A stretch of 64,000 bases of DNA from CALLCD01 sp039196965 (GTDB lineage: Bacteria > Pseudomonadota > Alphaproteobacteria > Caulobacterales > Hyphomonadaceae). This document shows, in pieces, positions 49,352 through 58,914 of the stretch (within the stretch, counting starts at the first letter, position 1; each line of letters begins with the position of its first letter). The notes under the pieces are model-generated. The model was not told the DNA's origin, made no database searches, and saw only the letters and a list, made by a program, of their open reading frames with translations. The DNA lies in the NCBI GenBank assembly GCA_039196965.1, contig JBCCUK010000002.1, forward strand, positions 124,001 to 188,000, in the 5' to 3' direction. The position numbers were made by a program, and so were the translations under genes.

Positions 49352-50743
49352 ATGGCTGCGACTGGTCGCAAGACAGACACTTGGGGTTCGCGCTTCGGTT
49401 TTATTATGGCCGCTGTCGGATCATCCGTTGGACTCGGAAATTTCTGGCGCTTCCCATTTACTGCCGGTGAAAATGGCGGTGCAGCCTTCATCATCATCTA
49501 TCTCTTTTGTGTGGTTCTTTTTGGTTTGCCGGTGCTGATGGCGGAATATGGCATGGGCCGGAAATCCGGTATGTCCGCCATTGATGGTGTCAACTCTCTC
49601 GCCAAGGCAGAGGGGAAAAGTGGAAACTGGGTCGCGCTCGGTTGGATCGGTTCGCTTGCCGCCTTCTTCATACTGACATTCTATATGGTCATATCGGCCT
49701 GGGTGATAGCCTTCATCCCCCAGGCTCTCAATGGAACGTTTGTTGGGTTTGTTGATGAAGCGGCCCGTTTGACGGCTGAGGCTCAGTCCGTCGATTCCGC
49801 TGCGAAAACCGTCACCGCTGGTGATGTATCAGCCGCAAATTTCGGCGAAACGATCGGCAATCGGCAACTTATCGGTGGGCTGCTGTTCGGCTTTATTGTT
49901 ATAAATGTGATCATTCTGTCGAATGGCGTGAAAGGGGGGATCGAGCGGGCAGCCTCCATTCTTATGCCGGCCTTCTTTGTCCTGCTGGTCGGCATTGTCG
50001 GTTTCGCGATCACCACAGGCGACAGCGCCCGGGCCGCAACATTCCTGCTAACACCGGACTTCTCCAAAGTGACGTTCGACACGGTTCTGGAAGCTGTGGG
50101 GCAGGCGTTCTTCTCGATTGGCGTAGGGTCCTGTCTGATGGTGACCTATGGTGCCTATCTCTCCAGGGAGACCAATATACCGCGATCCGCGACCATCATT
50201 GCCGGAGCCGACACGCTTGTCGCTCTGATTGCCGGATTTGCGATTTTCCCGATCGTGTTCGCATTCGGTGCCGACCCTGCAAGCGGCCCGAGCCTCTTCT
50301 TTGTGTCCCTGCCCATTGCTTTCGGTCAGATGCCATTTGGTGAACTGATTGGTCCGGCCTTTTTTCTTCTAGCGCTCTTTGCCGCGCTAACGTCTTCCAT
50401 ATCCCTTATGGAAGTTGGCGTATCGTGGCTTGAGGATCGCGATGGCATTACCCGGCCGGGGGCAGCCATTGGTGTTGGGTTCGTCCTGTTCATGATCGGT
50501 ATGGGCTATGTCTATTCCACCGAGTTCATCGACTTTGCTGACAATGTCACCGGTAAGGTCATGCTGCCGCTTGGCGGGCTGCTCGTTTCAGTGTTTTGCG
50601 GCTGGAGCCTCAGCCGGAAAACACTTTCGACTGAATTCGGAGATGGACGGGTTATGAACCTGTGGCGGCTCGCGGCGCGCTGGATTGCCCCGCCCGCCAT
50701 CGCAGTCATTCTGGTATTTGGTATCTGGGCCTGGCTCTTCTAG
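49352..50743 (+). CDS. Sodium-dependent transporter (neurotransmitter:sodium symporter family)
   Basis: 463 residues with about twelve membrane helices, LeuT-like. The first helix SRFGFIMAAVGSSVGLGNFWRFPF contains the unwound substrate/Na+ site and the NxWRFP signature. The inverted repeat continues through the GIGSCLMVTYGAYL-type helix 6 (SIGVGSCLMVTYGAYLSRETN). It is presumed to import an amino acid with sodium; the substrate cannot be read. Several SNF-type bacterial members of this length (about 460) exist. The ATG follows GGGAGG. Confidence 0.93.
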   Translation: MAATGRKTDTWGSRFGFIMAAVGSSVGLGNFWRFPFTAGENGGAAFIIIYLFCVVLFGLPVLMAEYGMGRKSGMSAIDGVNSLAKAEGKSGNWVALGWIGSLAAFFILTFYMVISAWVIAFIPQALNGTFVGFVDEAARLTAEAQSVDSAAKTVTAGDVSAANFGETIGNRQLIGGLLFGFIVINVIILSNGVKGGIERAASILMPAFFVLLVGIVGFAITTGDSARAATFLLTPDFSKVTFDTVLEAVGQAFFSIGVGSCLMVTYGAYLSRETNIPRSATIIAGADTLVALIAGFAIFPIVFAFGADPASGPSLFFVSLPIAFGQMPFGELIGPAFFLLALFAALTSSISLMEVGVSWLEDRDGITRPGAAIGVGFVLFMIGMGYVYSTEFIDFADNVTGKVMLPLGGLLVSVFCGWSLSRKTLSTEFGDGRVMNLWRLAARWIAPPAIAVILVFGIWAWLF

Positions 50744-50753
50744 TATCAAGAGC

Positions 50754-51734
50754 TCAGGCGTCGGCTAGAATGTCCGCAAATCTGTCTGTTGCCCGGATCA
50801 ACTGATCGACAATGCCGGGCTCAAGGCTTGAATGGCCAGCATCGGGCACGATGTGCAAATCGGCCTTTGGCCAGGCTTTCTTCAGCGCCCAGGCAGAGGA
50901 GAGGGGTGTCACCACGTCGTATCGACCGTGGACGATGGTACCGGGGATGTTCTTCAGTTTCGTCTTCGCCTGCTCCAGCAACCAGCCATCGGAGTCAAAG
51001 AAGCCATCATTGACGAAATAGTGGTTCTCGATCCGGGCGAAGGCGTCAACGAACTTATCGTCGTCGAAACGCGGCGGAGCCTCTCCGCTGGCACGCAGTG
51101 ACAGGGTTTCTCCCTCCCAACGAGCCCAGGCTCGCGCCGCCGTTTTTCGGACCTCGCCATTACTCGACATGAGACGGCGGTTGAACGCGGTTATCAGATC
51201 GTGCCGTTCTTCCTCGGGTATTGGAGCGATATATCTATCATAGGCGTCGGGGAAGATGCGGCTCGCGCCTTCCTGATAGAACCATCTCAACTCCGCTTGC
51301 GATACGAAGAATATGCCGCGCAGGATCAGACCAAGCACATGCTCTGGATGGGTGACGGCATAGGCGAGGGCGAGAGTCGATCCCCAGGATCCGCCAAATA
51401 GCAGCCATTTGTCGATTCCGAGCTTCTGGCGCAATTGCTCCATATCGCGTACCAGATTCCACGTCGTGTTCTCTTCAAGCTCCGATCTCGGCGTTGAACG
51501 GCCACAACCGCGTTGATCGAAAAGCACAATTCTAAATCGCGTTGGGTCAAAGAAACGCCGCATTTCGGGGCTAGAGCCTCCACCTGGCCCACCATGTAAC
51601 CCTATGACAGGGACGCCTTTATGCGTGCCCGATGTCTCCCAATAGATTTCGTGGAGGTCAGAAACACGCAAACGGCCCGTCTGGGTGGCTTCGTGAGGTG
51701 AGTACAAACGGCGGCGATTATGAGAACTATTCAT
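50754..51734 (-). CDS. pip: Prolyl iminopeptidase
   Basis: Serine peptidase (S33) removing N-terminal proline. 326 residues; HGGPGGGSSPEMRRFFDP is the HGGPG oxyanion signature, FDQRGCGRSTP follows, the nucleophile S116 is in GGSWGS, the Asp in VHGRYDVVTP and the His in PDAGHSS. DLHEIYWETSG is the family N-terminus. A cytoplasmic enzyme with no signal peptide. It is convergent with the sodium transporter and divergent from the lipoprotein at 51837. Confidence 0.95.
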   Translation of the reverse strand: MNSSHNRRRLYSPHEATQTGRLRVSDLHEIYWETSGTHKGVPVIGLHGGPGGGSSPEMRRFFDPTRFRIVLFDQRGCGRSTPRSELEENTTWNLVRDMEQLRQKLGIDKWLLFGGSWGSTLALAYAVTHPEHVLGLILRGIFFVSQAELRWFYQEGASRIFPDAYDRYIAPIPEEERHDLITAFNRRLMSSNGEVRKTAARAWARWEGETLSLRASGEAPPRFDDDKFVDAFARIENHYFVNDGFFDSDGWLLEQAKTKLKNIPGTIVHGRYDVVTPLSSAWALKKAWPKADLHIVPDAGHSSLEPGIVDQLIRATDRFADILADA

Positions 51735-51836
51735 GCTGCCTTCACCTATAGCCTGTCAGAGATGGAATAAAGCCTAGACGTGGATAAATGACTCGGTATG
51801 ACTGTATTAGTAGTGTTTGGTCCCAAAGAGTATTGA

Positions 51837-52448
51837 ATGAACCAGCGTTTCGTCCCCATAGCTGGCATTATCGCGCTTGGAATATCCGGTTGCGCGACCG
51901 TGACCGAATTTCGTGGCGAGGAAGTCGCGATTGTTTCTCTGACAGAAGAGCAATCAGCGCTAAGGGTGGCAACATCGGATTTCGGAGAGGCAGCAGAGGC
52001 CCGCGGGTGGATTACCCAGTCTAGTGGCTTGCTCGATCTTGCCTCCTTGCTGGTAGATGGACAGGCCCAGACATCCGGCCAGAGTTATAGCGAGCTGATC
52101 GGTGTCGGCATGCGCCCGGTGGATGAAGTTATGCGTACCATCGGGGCCGATGCGACCGACGCGGCCGGTCATCTATCTCTCATTTCCGGAATGGCTCAAA
52201 CTATGTTGCTTGATGACTCGGAAAGCCGGGTAACCAGAGCCGATCTCATGGCCTTTGAGCAGGTTCTGGTGAAGGCTCGCAAATGCCGCAACAGCTTTTC
52301 CAGGGCAGAACTTGATGTTGGCGCGGCGATGATACCCACCGCGCAGTCTGCCCTTGACGCATTCGATGCGGAGATCATGCGAGCACATACGCTCGCCGAC
52401 CTGATGGTCGAAGCGTACACCCAGATCGAGGCCAGCAAGGTATCATGA
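51837..52448 (+). CDS. Small lipoprotein of unknown function
   Basis: 203 residues; the signal ends ALGISGC, lipidated C19. The remainder is mostly alpha-helical (EEQSALRVATSDFGEAAEARGW, DAAGHLSLISGMAQTMLLDD, AQSALDAFDAEIMRAHTLADLMVEA) and soluble. No family recognised. It overlaps the end of the DUF423 gene on the opposite strand by six bases. Confidence 0.7.
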   Translation: MNQRFVPIAGIIALGISGCATVTEFRGEEVAIVSLTEEQSALRVATSDFGEAAEARGWITQSSGLLDLASLLVDGQAQTSGQSYSELIGVGMRPVDEVMRTIGADATDAAGHLSLISGMAQTMLLDDSESRVTRADLMAFEQVLVKARKCRNSFSRAELDVGAAMIPTAQSALDAFDAEIMRAHTLADLMVEAYTQIEASKVS

Positions 52449-52823
52449 TTGTTGTTGGGGCTCTTGCCGTTTTAGGTCTTTGGAAGCGAAGAAAACGAGT
52501 GCCCATCCGATCAAAAGAGAAACGCCGCCAATAGGTGTGATGGCACCCAGCCAGGTCGGCGCTCCCAACGCCATCGCATATAAAGTTCCCGAAAACACGA
52601 CCACGCCGAACAGCATCGCCCAACCGCCCCTGTGCAATGCCTTGTTCTCTGAGACGAGACCAAGGGCCAGGGCTGCGACCGCATGAGAGAGGGCATAGAA
52701 GGTCCCTGTTTCCCACCAACCGAGCTCTTTCTCATTCAGGTAAAGCTCCAGCCCGTGGGCTCCAAACGCGCCGAGCACGATGCAGGTGAAACCAAACAGC
52801 GCTGAGGTTCTGGCAAGTGTCAT
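52443..52823 (-). CDS. DUF423 membrane protein
   Basis: 126 residues, four membrane helices. GFTCIVLGAFGAHGLE and ETGTFYALSHAVAALALG are the DUF423 signatures (YgdD-like). Function unknown; an inner-membrane location is clear. Single gene, divergent from the gene at 52930 and convergent with the lipoprotein gene. Confidence 0.92.
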   Translation of the reverse strand: MTLARTSALFGFTCIVLGAFGAHGLELYLNEKELGWWETGTFYALSHAVAALALGLVSENKALHRGGWAMLFGVVVFSGTLYAMALGAPTWLGAITPIGGVSLLIGWALVFFASKDLKRQEPQQQS

Positions 52824-52929
52824 AGCAATCCCTTTCCAATGGTTTCAGGTGGGTTCCAAGCGAAATCGCATAAGCTCTCGACGTGTCCTATGCTTTAATT
52901 ATAACCGGGACAGATAGGGAGGCCGAAAA

Positions 52930-54042
52930 ATGATCACACAAGGCGACGACTACCCCATCCACCAGACACCGGAGCCGATTGCGCTCGCCGGCTCTGACCG
53001 GAACTTCTATGACCGCTATTTTTTTAACGGGTACAATGCGGACGGGTCGATATTTTTCGCCGCCGCCTTGGGCGTCTATCCCCACCTGAATATCATTGAT
53101 GGGGCCTTCTCCATTTTGAAAGAGGGCAGGCAAAGCTGCATCTTTTTTTCAAGATCCCTAAATGCCGAGCGGATGCAGACCAATGTCGGCCCATACAAGC
53201 TAGACATTGTTGAACCGCTCCAGCGACTGCGCCTTACCCTTGCTGAGACTGAAGGCATTGCCTGTGATCTGACATTCGAGGCGCGCGCCCACCCCATTGA
53301 AGAGCCGCGCTTCACATGGCGTCAGGCAACGCGCATGGTTATTGACTGCACACGGATGACCCAGAATGGCCGTTGGTCCGGCCAGATCCATCTCGACGGC
53401 GAGGAGATTTCTGTCTCTTCTGACACGTGGTCCGGCACCAGGGATCGCAGCTGGGGCGTCCGCCCCATCGGTGCAAGCGATACTCAGCCGGTTCTGCCCT
53501 TCGAAATTCCTCAGTTTTACTGGATTTGGACGCCGCTTAGCTTCGCCGACCGATCCGTCTTTTTTCACGTCAATGACGATGCCCACGGCCATCCCTGGAA
53601 CACACGAGCGGTTATCGTGCCTGATGGGGCCGATGAAGCGGCTCAGCGCCACATGGCCCGATGCCATGCCGAGGTCAGCTATACATCCGGCACCCGGCGC
53701 GCCTCGGGAGCAACCGTTCATCTGACAGATCGTAATAATAAGGATCTCTCCGTCGGGATCACACCTATCACAGTTTTTCAGATGAAGGGCATCGGATACC
53801 GTCATCCAAAGTGGACCCATGGGGCATTCATTACGGAAGAACCAAGCTGGGAAAGGGAGGACTTTACGCCTTCAGATCTGCCGTGGGCGGATCCCCACAA
53901 TCTCCACATTCAGGCCATTTCGAAAGCTGTGCTGACCGATGCTGACGGTCATCGCCATGAAGGCGTCGGCGCATTTGAACAATTATTCGCCGGCCCTCAT
54001 AGCCCTAGCGGCTTCGAATCGGTAATGGATGGCGCGCCATGA
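52930..54042 (+). CDS. Lipocalin-like (CrtC/AttH-type) protein of unknown function
   Basis: 370 residues without a signal peptide, beta-rich and Trp-rich: DRYFFNGYNADGSIFFAAALGVYPHLN, TWRQATRMVIDC, SSDTWSGTRDRSWGVRP and FYWIWTPLSFADRSVFFHVND. The layout of two barrel halves is like CrtC/AttH lipocalin-type proteins (hydratases and relatives), but I cannot assign an activity. It is coupled by ATGA to a phosphotransferase-like gene, a recurring pairing, then a small protein and an MFS transporter: a four-gene operon. A substrate handed between these is plausible but not shown. Confidence 0.65.
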   Translation: MITQGDDYPIHQTPEPIALAGSDRNFYDRYFFNGYNADGSIFFAAALGVYPHLNIIDGAFSILKEGRQSCIFFSRSLNAERMQTNVGPYKLDIVEPLQRLRLTLAETEGIACDLTFEARAHPIEEPRFTWRQATRMVIDCTRMTQNGRWSGQIHLDGEEISVSSDTWSGTRDRSWGVRPIGASDTQPVLPFEIPQFYWIWTPLSFADRSVFFHVNDDAHGHPWNTRAVIVPDGADEAAQRHMARCHAEVSYTSGTRRASGATVHLTDRNNKDLSVGITPITVFQMKGIGYRHPKWTHGAFITEEPSWEREDFTPSDLPWADPHNLHIQAISKAVLTDADGHRHEGVGAFEQLFAGPHSPSGFESVMDGAP

Positions 54043-55088
54043 CCATGACTTCTGATGATAAGCGCCTCGCGACGGCATTTGCCGAATATGCCGAGACCCG
54101 GATCGAGGGCGTCTCCGACGTCCGGGTTACGGGTCTCAATCGCATCCATGGCGGTGCGTCACGCGAAACCTACTCAATCGATCTTGCCTATCGTGAGAAT
54201 GGCAAACCCGAGACCCTTGGGGTGATCCTGCGCCGCGACCCGCCGGACAGCCTTATCGACACTGAGCGGAAGGTCGAATTCGCTGCGATCCAGTCCATGA
54301 TAGACGCCGATGTGCCTGTTCCGAAGGCCCTGTTTCTGGAGAAAGACGGTGTTCATCTCGGCGCACCATTCTTTGTCATGGAACGGATTGAAGTTGGTAT
54401 ACCGGCTCAACCGTTTCAGCTGGAAGCACTGGATCCTTTTCGGGAGAGCATTGGGCGGCAGGTCTTCCGCCACATTGGCCGGATTGCGGCTGTGCCCGTC
54501 GAAGGGTCGCCGCTCTCAGCCGTGATGGATGTTCCGTCTGAGGATCAATGCTGGTCGCGTGAGCTTGACTATTGGGAAGGCGAGATCGACCGGAATGCCC
54601 GGCGGCCGGAACCGATTGCGAAAGCCGCCATCCGCCATCTTCGGCGAAATCCGCCGCCGCCCGCACAGCGAATCTCCATGGTTCACGGTGATTACCGCAT
54701 CGGCAACTTCCTCCACAATGAGGCGGGCAAAATCACTGCTGTCCTCGATTGGGAGATGGCTCATTTCGGTGATCCGTATGAGGACTTTGCCTGGGTTAGC
54801 GATCCCCTCTGGTCGGCCGGTGATATTCAGAATGCAGCCGGTCTCCTGCCATGGCCCGAAGCGATTGCAGAGTGGGAAGTGAACTCCGGCTGCAAGTTCG
54901 ATTTTGCTGCCTATGAATGGTGGTCTCTGTTTTCTTCGGTCAAAGGCATCGGGATCTGGATTTCGTCCGGCCGCGCTTTTGAAGATGGCCATAACGATGA
55001 TCCCATTCTCGCCTGGTCGGGCTGGTTCACCCACGCCGCCCACGAGCGTATTCTCGCAAGCCGGCTTGCCGGCAAGTACAAGGCTTAG
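54039..55088 (+). CDS. Phosphotransferase family protein (APH fold, acyl-CoA-dehydrogenase-associated type)
   Basis: 349 residues. Gly loop region GGASRETYSIDL, catalytic loop MVHGDYRIGNFL and metal site VLDWEMAHFGDPYEDFAWV. These match the phosphotransferase subgroup often found beside fatty-acid genes (ACAD10/11 N-terminal-like) rather than antibiotic kinases. It probably phosphorylates a hydroxyl on a small molecule or acyl-CoA. Overlaps the lipocalin-like gene (ATGA) and is followed after 9 bases by the next gene. Confidence 0.82.
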   Translation: MTMTSDDKRLATAFAEYAETRIEGVSDVRVTGLNRIHGGASRETYSIDLAYRENGKPETLGVILRRDPPDSLIDTERKVEFAAIQSMIDADVPVPKALFLEKDGVHLGAPFFVMERIEVGIPAQPFQLEALDPFRESIGRQVFRHIGRIAAVPVEGSPLSAVMDVPSEDQCWSRELDYWEGEIDRNARRPEPIAKAAIRHLRRNPPPPAQRISMVHGDYRIGNFLHNEAGKITAVLDWEMAHFGDPYEDFAWVSDPLWSAGDIQNAAGLLPWPEAIAEWEVNSGCKFDFAAYEWWSLFSSVKGIGIWISSGRAFEDGHNDDPILAWSGWFTHAAHERILASRLAGKYKA

Positions 55089-55097
55089 GAGAGAACC

Positions 55098-55553
55098 ATG
55101 AGTGATATTCCCATGATCCTTGAGCGGGTCGGCAAGAAGCTGATCGTCGATGTCGCCCCGCATTTTGACGGGCACTATGCAGCTGGCCATACCACTCTGG
55201 CGGGGTTGCTCGCTGTGATGGCGAGCGAAGCGTTCGACGGCATGGTCGATCGCATGTTCTCGGAGATTTCTGATATGCGCACTCTGCTGGCCGATGGCGG
55301 TAAGGATCCGGGCGATACGCGCGGGCTCAGTATGAAGGTGTCGGCTCTGCAGGTTGTGCACAACCGTCTGTCGGCGGAGCTGATTGCCCTACAGGAAGAA
55401 ATCGAGGTGAAGAGCGATGATGCCTCAAAAGCGCTGAATGCCCGTATCTGGACATTTTTCGTTGAAGGCGCAGAGGCTCGTATGCCGACATTGCCTGATT
55501 TTGCCGAGGCGCGAGAGGCTACCCTGGCCAAGCTGCAAGCGGACGCCGAATGA
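55098..55553 (+). CDS. Small helical protein of unknown function
   Basis: 151 residues, mostly alpha-helical and soluble (TTLAGLLAVMASEAFDGMVDRM, LQVVHNRLSAELIALQEEIE, a likely coiled coil). No motif or family recognised. AGGAGAG precedes the ATG. It lies between the phosphotransferase-like and MFS genes and overlaps the latter (ATGA), so it belongs to that operon. Confidence 0.7.
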   Translation: MSDIPMILERVGKKLIVDVAPHFDGHYAAGHTTLAGLLAVMASEAFDGMVDRMFSEISDMRTLLADGGKDPGDTRGLSMKVSALQVVHNRLSAELIALQEEIEVKSDDASKALNARIWTFFVEGAEARMPTLPDFAEAREATLAKLQADAE

Positions 55554-56740
55554 GCGCAAATTGGCGCGCGGTCGGTTTTGCTGCGGCGTTCTATCTTTTG
55601 CTCGGGGCAAATTTACCGTACCTGCCGGTTTGGCTTGAGCGGGCAAGGGGGCTTTCGGGAACAGAGATTTCCTTGATTTTCGCAGCAGGAACCCTGTTGC
55701 GTATTTTTCTTGGCCCACTCGTTGGAGCCCAATCCGAGCAGAAGGGCTTAAAGCGCACCCTCTTCCAGTTGTCGGTAATCCTCGTGCTTGCCCATGGGCT
55801 GGTCGTTCCCGAGGGGCCGACAATTCTTCTTGCAATGGTAATCGGTGCGGCAGCGGTTTTCGGTGGCGTGATCATACCCTTGTCGGAAACACTGCTCCTT
55901 GCCGGAACAAAACGTGGTTGGCCTGATTATGGTCTGGCGCGGGCCATCGGGTCGATGGCCTTCATTGCTACCAACCTTGTTCTTGGATTTTTGATCGCCC
56001 GCTATGGCGCAGAAATTGTGATCTGGTGGCTCCTGTTCGCGTCGATCCTGCTTGCCGGTATGAGTTTGATTCAGCCAGCAGAGCTTGGTGCGAGCCGTCA
56101 GGCCCAGGCCGCGGGGGCTAATCTGCAGACATCTCTGAATGAAGGGTTCGGCTTGTATGCCAGCAATCCGCGTATTCTTATGGCGGGCCTTGCCTCCTCA
56201 TTCATACAGGCTGCCCATGCCTACTACTACAATCTTGGCTCCAATGTCTGGCTTGGCCAGGGCATCGCTGAAGCGCATCTGGGCTCGCTCTGGTCCATCG
56301 GTGTGGCTTTGGAAGTGCTGCTGCTCATTGTTTCGGGCTGGTTGTTTCGATCCTGGAGTGCCGGTGCCATCATGCTTCTCGGCGGCTTGGGGGCTATGTT
56401 GCGCTGGACGATTATCGGCTTTGCGCCATCGATTGGCGTTCTGTACCTCGCTCAGGCGATGCACGCCCTGTCTTTCGCAGCTACCCATATCGGATACATG
56501 CAGTTTTTAAGATCCGAGGTCGCGCCGGAAAAAGTCGGTGTTGTCATCTCAATTTCCAGCGCGGTCGGTTACGGGCCGATGCTGGCCATACTCGGTATTA
56601 TTGCAGGATACTGGTACGATACGTTCCCATCTGCTCAGGCCCAGGGATTCTGGATCATGGCTGCATCGGCTTTTGCCGGATGTCTTTGTATTTTACCTAT
56701 CCTGCGGTCTCAGCCCCAAAGCGCAGCTGTCGGCGGATAA
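55550..56740 (+). CDS. MFS transporter (PPP/HcaT-like)
   Basis: 396 residues, twelve membrane helices. The N-terminus FYLLLGANLPYLPVWLERARGLSGTEISLIFAAGTL and segments GLARAIGSMAFIATNLVLGFL and QAMHALSFAATHIGYMQFL match the MFS_1-like group of E. coli HcaT (3-phenylpropionate). Substrate unknown; it is the last gene of the 52930-56740 operon and overlaps the end of the epimerase gene on the other strand by 31 bases. Confidence 0.85.
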   Translation: MSANWRAVGFAAAFYLLLGANLPYLPVWLERARGLSGTEISLIFAAGTLLRIFLGPLVGAQSEQKGLKRTLFQLSVILVLAHGLVVPEGPTILLAMVIGAAAVFGGVIIPLSETLLLAGTKRGWPDYGLARAIGSMAFIATNLVLGFLIARYGAEIVIWWLLFASILLAGMSLIQPAELGASRQAQAAGANLQTSLNEGFGLYASNPRILMAGLASSFIQAAHAYYYNLGSNVWLGQGIAEAHLGSLWSIGVALEVLLLIVSGWLFRSWSAGAIMLLGGLGAMLRWTIIGFAPSIGVLYLAQAMHALSFAATHIGYMQFLRSEVAPEKVGVVISISSAVGYGPMLAILGIIAGYWYDTFPSAQAQGFWIMAASAFAGCLCILPILRSQPQSAAVGG

Positions 56741-57687
56741 ACCTGCCCATTCTCAAAGCGTAGACCATAGTCCACATCGTCGGTCAGCCATGTTGGCCCG
56801 TCGACATCCACAAAGTCGGCCACCTGCCCGAGCAGGATGGCCGGAGCCATGGAGATCGACCCGGCCACCATGCATCCGACCATCACACCCATGCCAGCGT
56901 CCCGCGCTGCTCGTTGCATGGCAATGGCCTCGGTGAGGCCCCCGGTTTTATCGAGTTTGATGTTCACCGCATTGTATCGCTTCGAAAGCGCCTCGATGTC
57001 GGCGCTCGTATGGGCGCTTTCATCGGCGCAAACCGGTACCGGTCCTGAATAGTTCAGCAGGGGGTCATCATTCCCTGCCGGAAACGGTTGTTCGATGAGC
57101 GCCACGCCGAGACCGCCCACCTTCTCAGCCAGTTCGGGGAAACGCTCCGGTTCCATCGCTTCATTACCATCTATGATGAACCGCACATCCGGCACCGCCT
57201 GATGGACGGCCGCGATACGGTCCATGTCTCCCGCACCTCCGAGTTTAAGCTTCAGGAGCTTGCCGGGGCAGGCGCGGGCAGCGTCCTGCATGGCTTCCGG
57301 CGTATCGAGGCCAATCGTCAGCGCCGTTTCGATGGGGGAAGGTTTCGGAAGGCCTGCCAGTTGCCAGACGGGCTTGCCCGTTTGCTTCGCTTCCAAGTCC
57401 CAGAGCGCTCCGTCAACGGCACACCGTGCGGCCCCTGCGGACATCGCTTGAAGCAGATCATTTCGAGAGATCCCGTCCTCAATGTCCGCGCGAACGCGTT
57501 CGATCTGATCGATAACGCTCTCAACGGTCTCGTCATATCTGGCATAGGGCACACATTCGCCGCGGCCTGTCGTGCCATCTGCATCGATGGCAACCCGCAC
57601 GGTTGTTGCCTCGGTTCTGACGCCCCTCGAAATGGCAAATGCCTGCCTCAACGGTGTCGTTACAGTCGCAATTTTGAGGATCATCAA
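56710..57687 (-). CDS. Dipeptide epimerase (L-Ala-D/L-Glu type, enolase superfamily)
   Basis: 325 residues. Muconate-lactonizing-type enolase fold: K-x-K (LLKLKLGG), metal ligands in IIDGNEA, LIEQPF and CADES, and the second catalytic Lys in NIKLDKTGGLTEA; the C-terminal DVDGPTWL and GCMVAGSISMAPA (substrate Asp/Cys loop) are typical of L-Ala-D/L-Glu epimerases. It recycles murein peptides. The start may be M1 (57687) or M2 (57684). Divergent from the Mla-type operon. Confidence 0.88.
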   Translation of the reverse strand: MMILKIATVTTPLRQAFAISRGVRTEATTVRVAIDADGTTGRGECVPYARYDETVESVIDQIERVRADIEDGISRNDLLQAMSAGAARCAVDGALWDLEAKQTGKPVWQLAGLPKPSPIETALTIGLDTPEAMQDAARACPGKLLKLKLGGAGDMDRIAAVHQAVPDVRFIIDGNEAMEPERFPELAEKVGGLGVALIEQPFPAGNDDPLLNYSGPVPVCADESAHTSADIEALSKRYNAVNIKLDKTGGLTEAIAMQRAARDAGMGVMVGCMVAGSISMAPAILLGQVADFVDVDGPTWLTDDVDYGLRFENGQVYPPTAALWG

Positions 57688-57780
57688 GCGTTTATAGACC
57701 GATTGGGTGAATTTTGAAGCTTTGTCCTTCCCGGCTATTAAGCGTATTCTGATAGCGGTTACGGACTAGAAAAGGCCGTC

Positions 57781-58914
57781 ATGACAATAGTTGCGGATAT
57801 AGACGTCAGCTTTACCCAAGAAGGGGATCAGCTGATCATCGTCCCCCGGGGCGATTGGACGGTGCATACGATCGATGCTGTCGACCAGCGTCTTCGAGAG
57901 CTCCCGGATCCCCTCCATCCACCCGTCATCGACCTGTCGAACATTCGCAATATAGACACGGCGGGCGCGTTCCTGCTGGATCGGTCAGCGCGTCAGGGAT
58001 GCGTGGACCATGAGCGCATAAATATTCGTGGTGACCATGAAACCGCCCGTCGTCTGCTGGACAGGGTGCGCGAGGCCCGCGACGAGTGTCCGGTGGAACT
58101 GCCTAAACCCTATGGGTTCAATAATTGGCTCGCGCGGATTGGCGAGGACGCGGTCAACGGGTTCATCGAAGGTTCAAAGACGCTGTCCTTTGTCGGTGAG
58201 ACACTTCTCGCCTGCCTGCGGATTGCGCTCCAGCCGCAGCGGCTCCGTGGCACAGCGACGGTTTCAGTGATGGAAAGCGCCGGGCTTGATGCCATTCCGA
58301 TCATCATGTTCCTGTCCTTCTTCGTTGGCACCGTGATCGCCTTTATCGGGGCGACGACGCTTGAAGCGTTCAATTCGACGATTTTTACAGTAGAACTGGT
58401 CGGCATCGCGGTGCTGCGGGAGTTCGGCGTGGTGATCACGGCGGTTATCCTTGCCGGGCGCACCAATAGCGCTTTTACAGCACAGATCGGTGCCATGCGC
58501 ATGCGCCAGGAAGTTGATGCCATGCAGGTGCTCGGCCTTGATCCCATGGAGGTGCTCGTCGCGCCGCGCGTCATCGCCATGCTGCTGATGACTCCTATAC
58601 TGACGTTTCTTGCAACCGTTGCCGGTCTCTTCGGCGGCCTGATCATCTGCTGGACGGCGCTCGATATCGGGCCGACCCTCTTTCTGAACCGCATGCTCGA
58701 CATGGTGCCCGTTGAGAATTTCTGGGTTGGCATGTCCAAGGCTCCGTTTTTCGCCATGGTGGTGGCCCTGATCGGCTGCCGCCAGGGGCTGCAGGTCGGC
58801 GGATCCGTTCAATCGCTCGGCGAGTCGACGACCAATTCCGTCGTCCAGGCTCTTTTCTCTATCATCGTGATCGATGCAGTATTCGCGATGTTCTACATGC
58901 AGCTCGGCATATGA
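57781..58914 (+). CDS. mlaE: MlaE-family lipid ABC permease with N-terminal STAS domain
   Basis: 377 residues. The first ~110 residues form a STAS domain (DQLIIVPRGDWTVHTIDAVD, VIDLSNIRNIDTAGAFLLDR), equivalent to a fused MlaB. The rest is an MlaE/YrbE permease (MEHAGLDAIPIIM-like SAGLDAIPIIMFLSFFVGTVIA, LREFGVVITAVILAGRTNSAFTAQIGAMRMRQEVDAM). Part of a system moving phospholipids between the membranes. First gene of four, with ATGA overlaps throughout. Confidence 0.93.
   Translation: MTIVADIDVSFTQEGDQLIIVPRGDWTVHTIDAVDQRLRELPDPLHPPVIDLSNIRNIDTAGAFLLDRSARQGCVDHERINIRGDHETARRLLDRVREARDECPVELPKPYGFNNWLARIGEDAVNGFIEGSKTLSFVGETLLACLRIALQPQRLRGTATVSVMESAGLDAIPIIMFLSFFVGTVIAFIGATTLEAFNSTIFTVELVGIAVLREFGVVITAVILAGRTNSAFTAQIGAMRMRQEVDAMQVLGLDPMEVLVAPRVIAMLLMTPILTFLATVAGLFGGLIICWTALDIGPTLFLNRMLDMVPVENFWVGMSKAPFFAMVVALIGCRQGLQVGGSVQSLGESTTNSVVQALFSIIVIDAVFAMFYMQLGI

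Noticed and set aside
54516..55361. 281-codon minus-strand frame across two plus-strand genes
   Set aside because: Covers parts of two convincing genes in an operon; no family resemblance.
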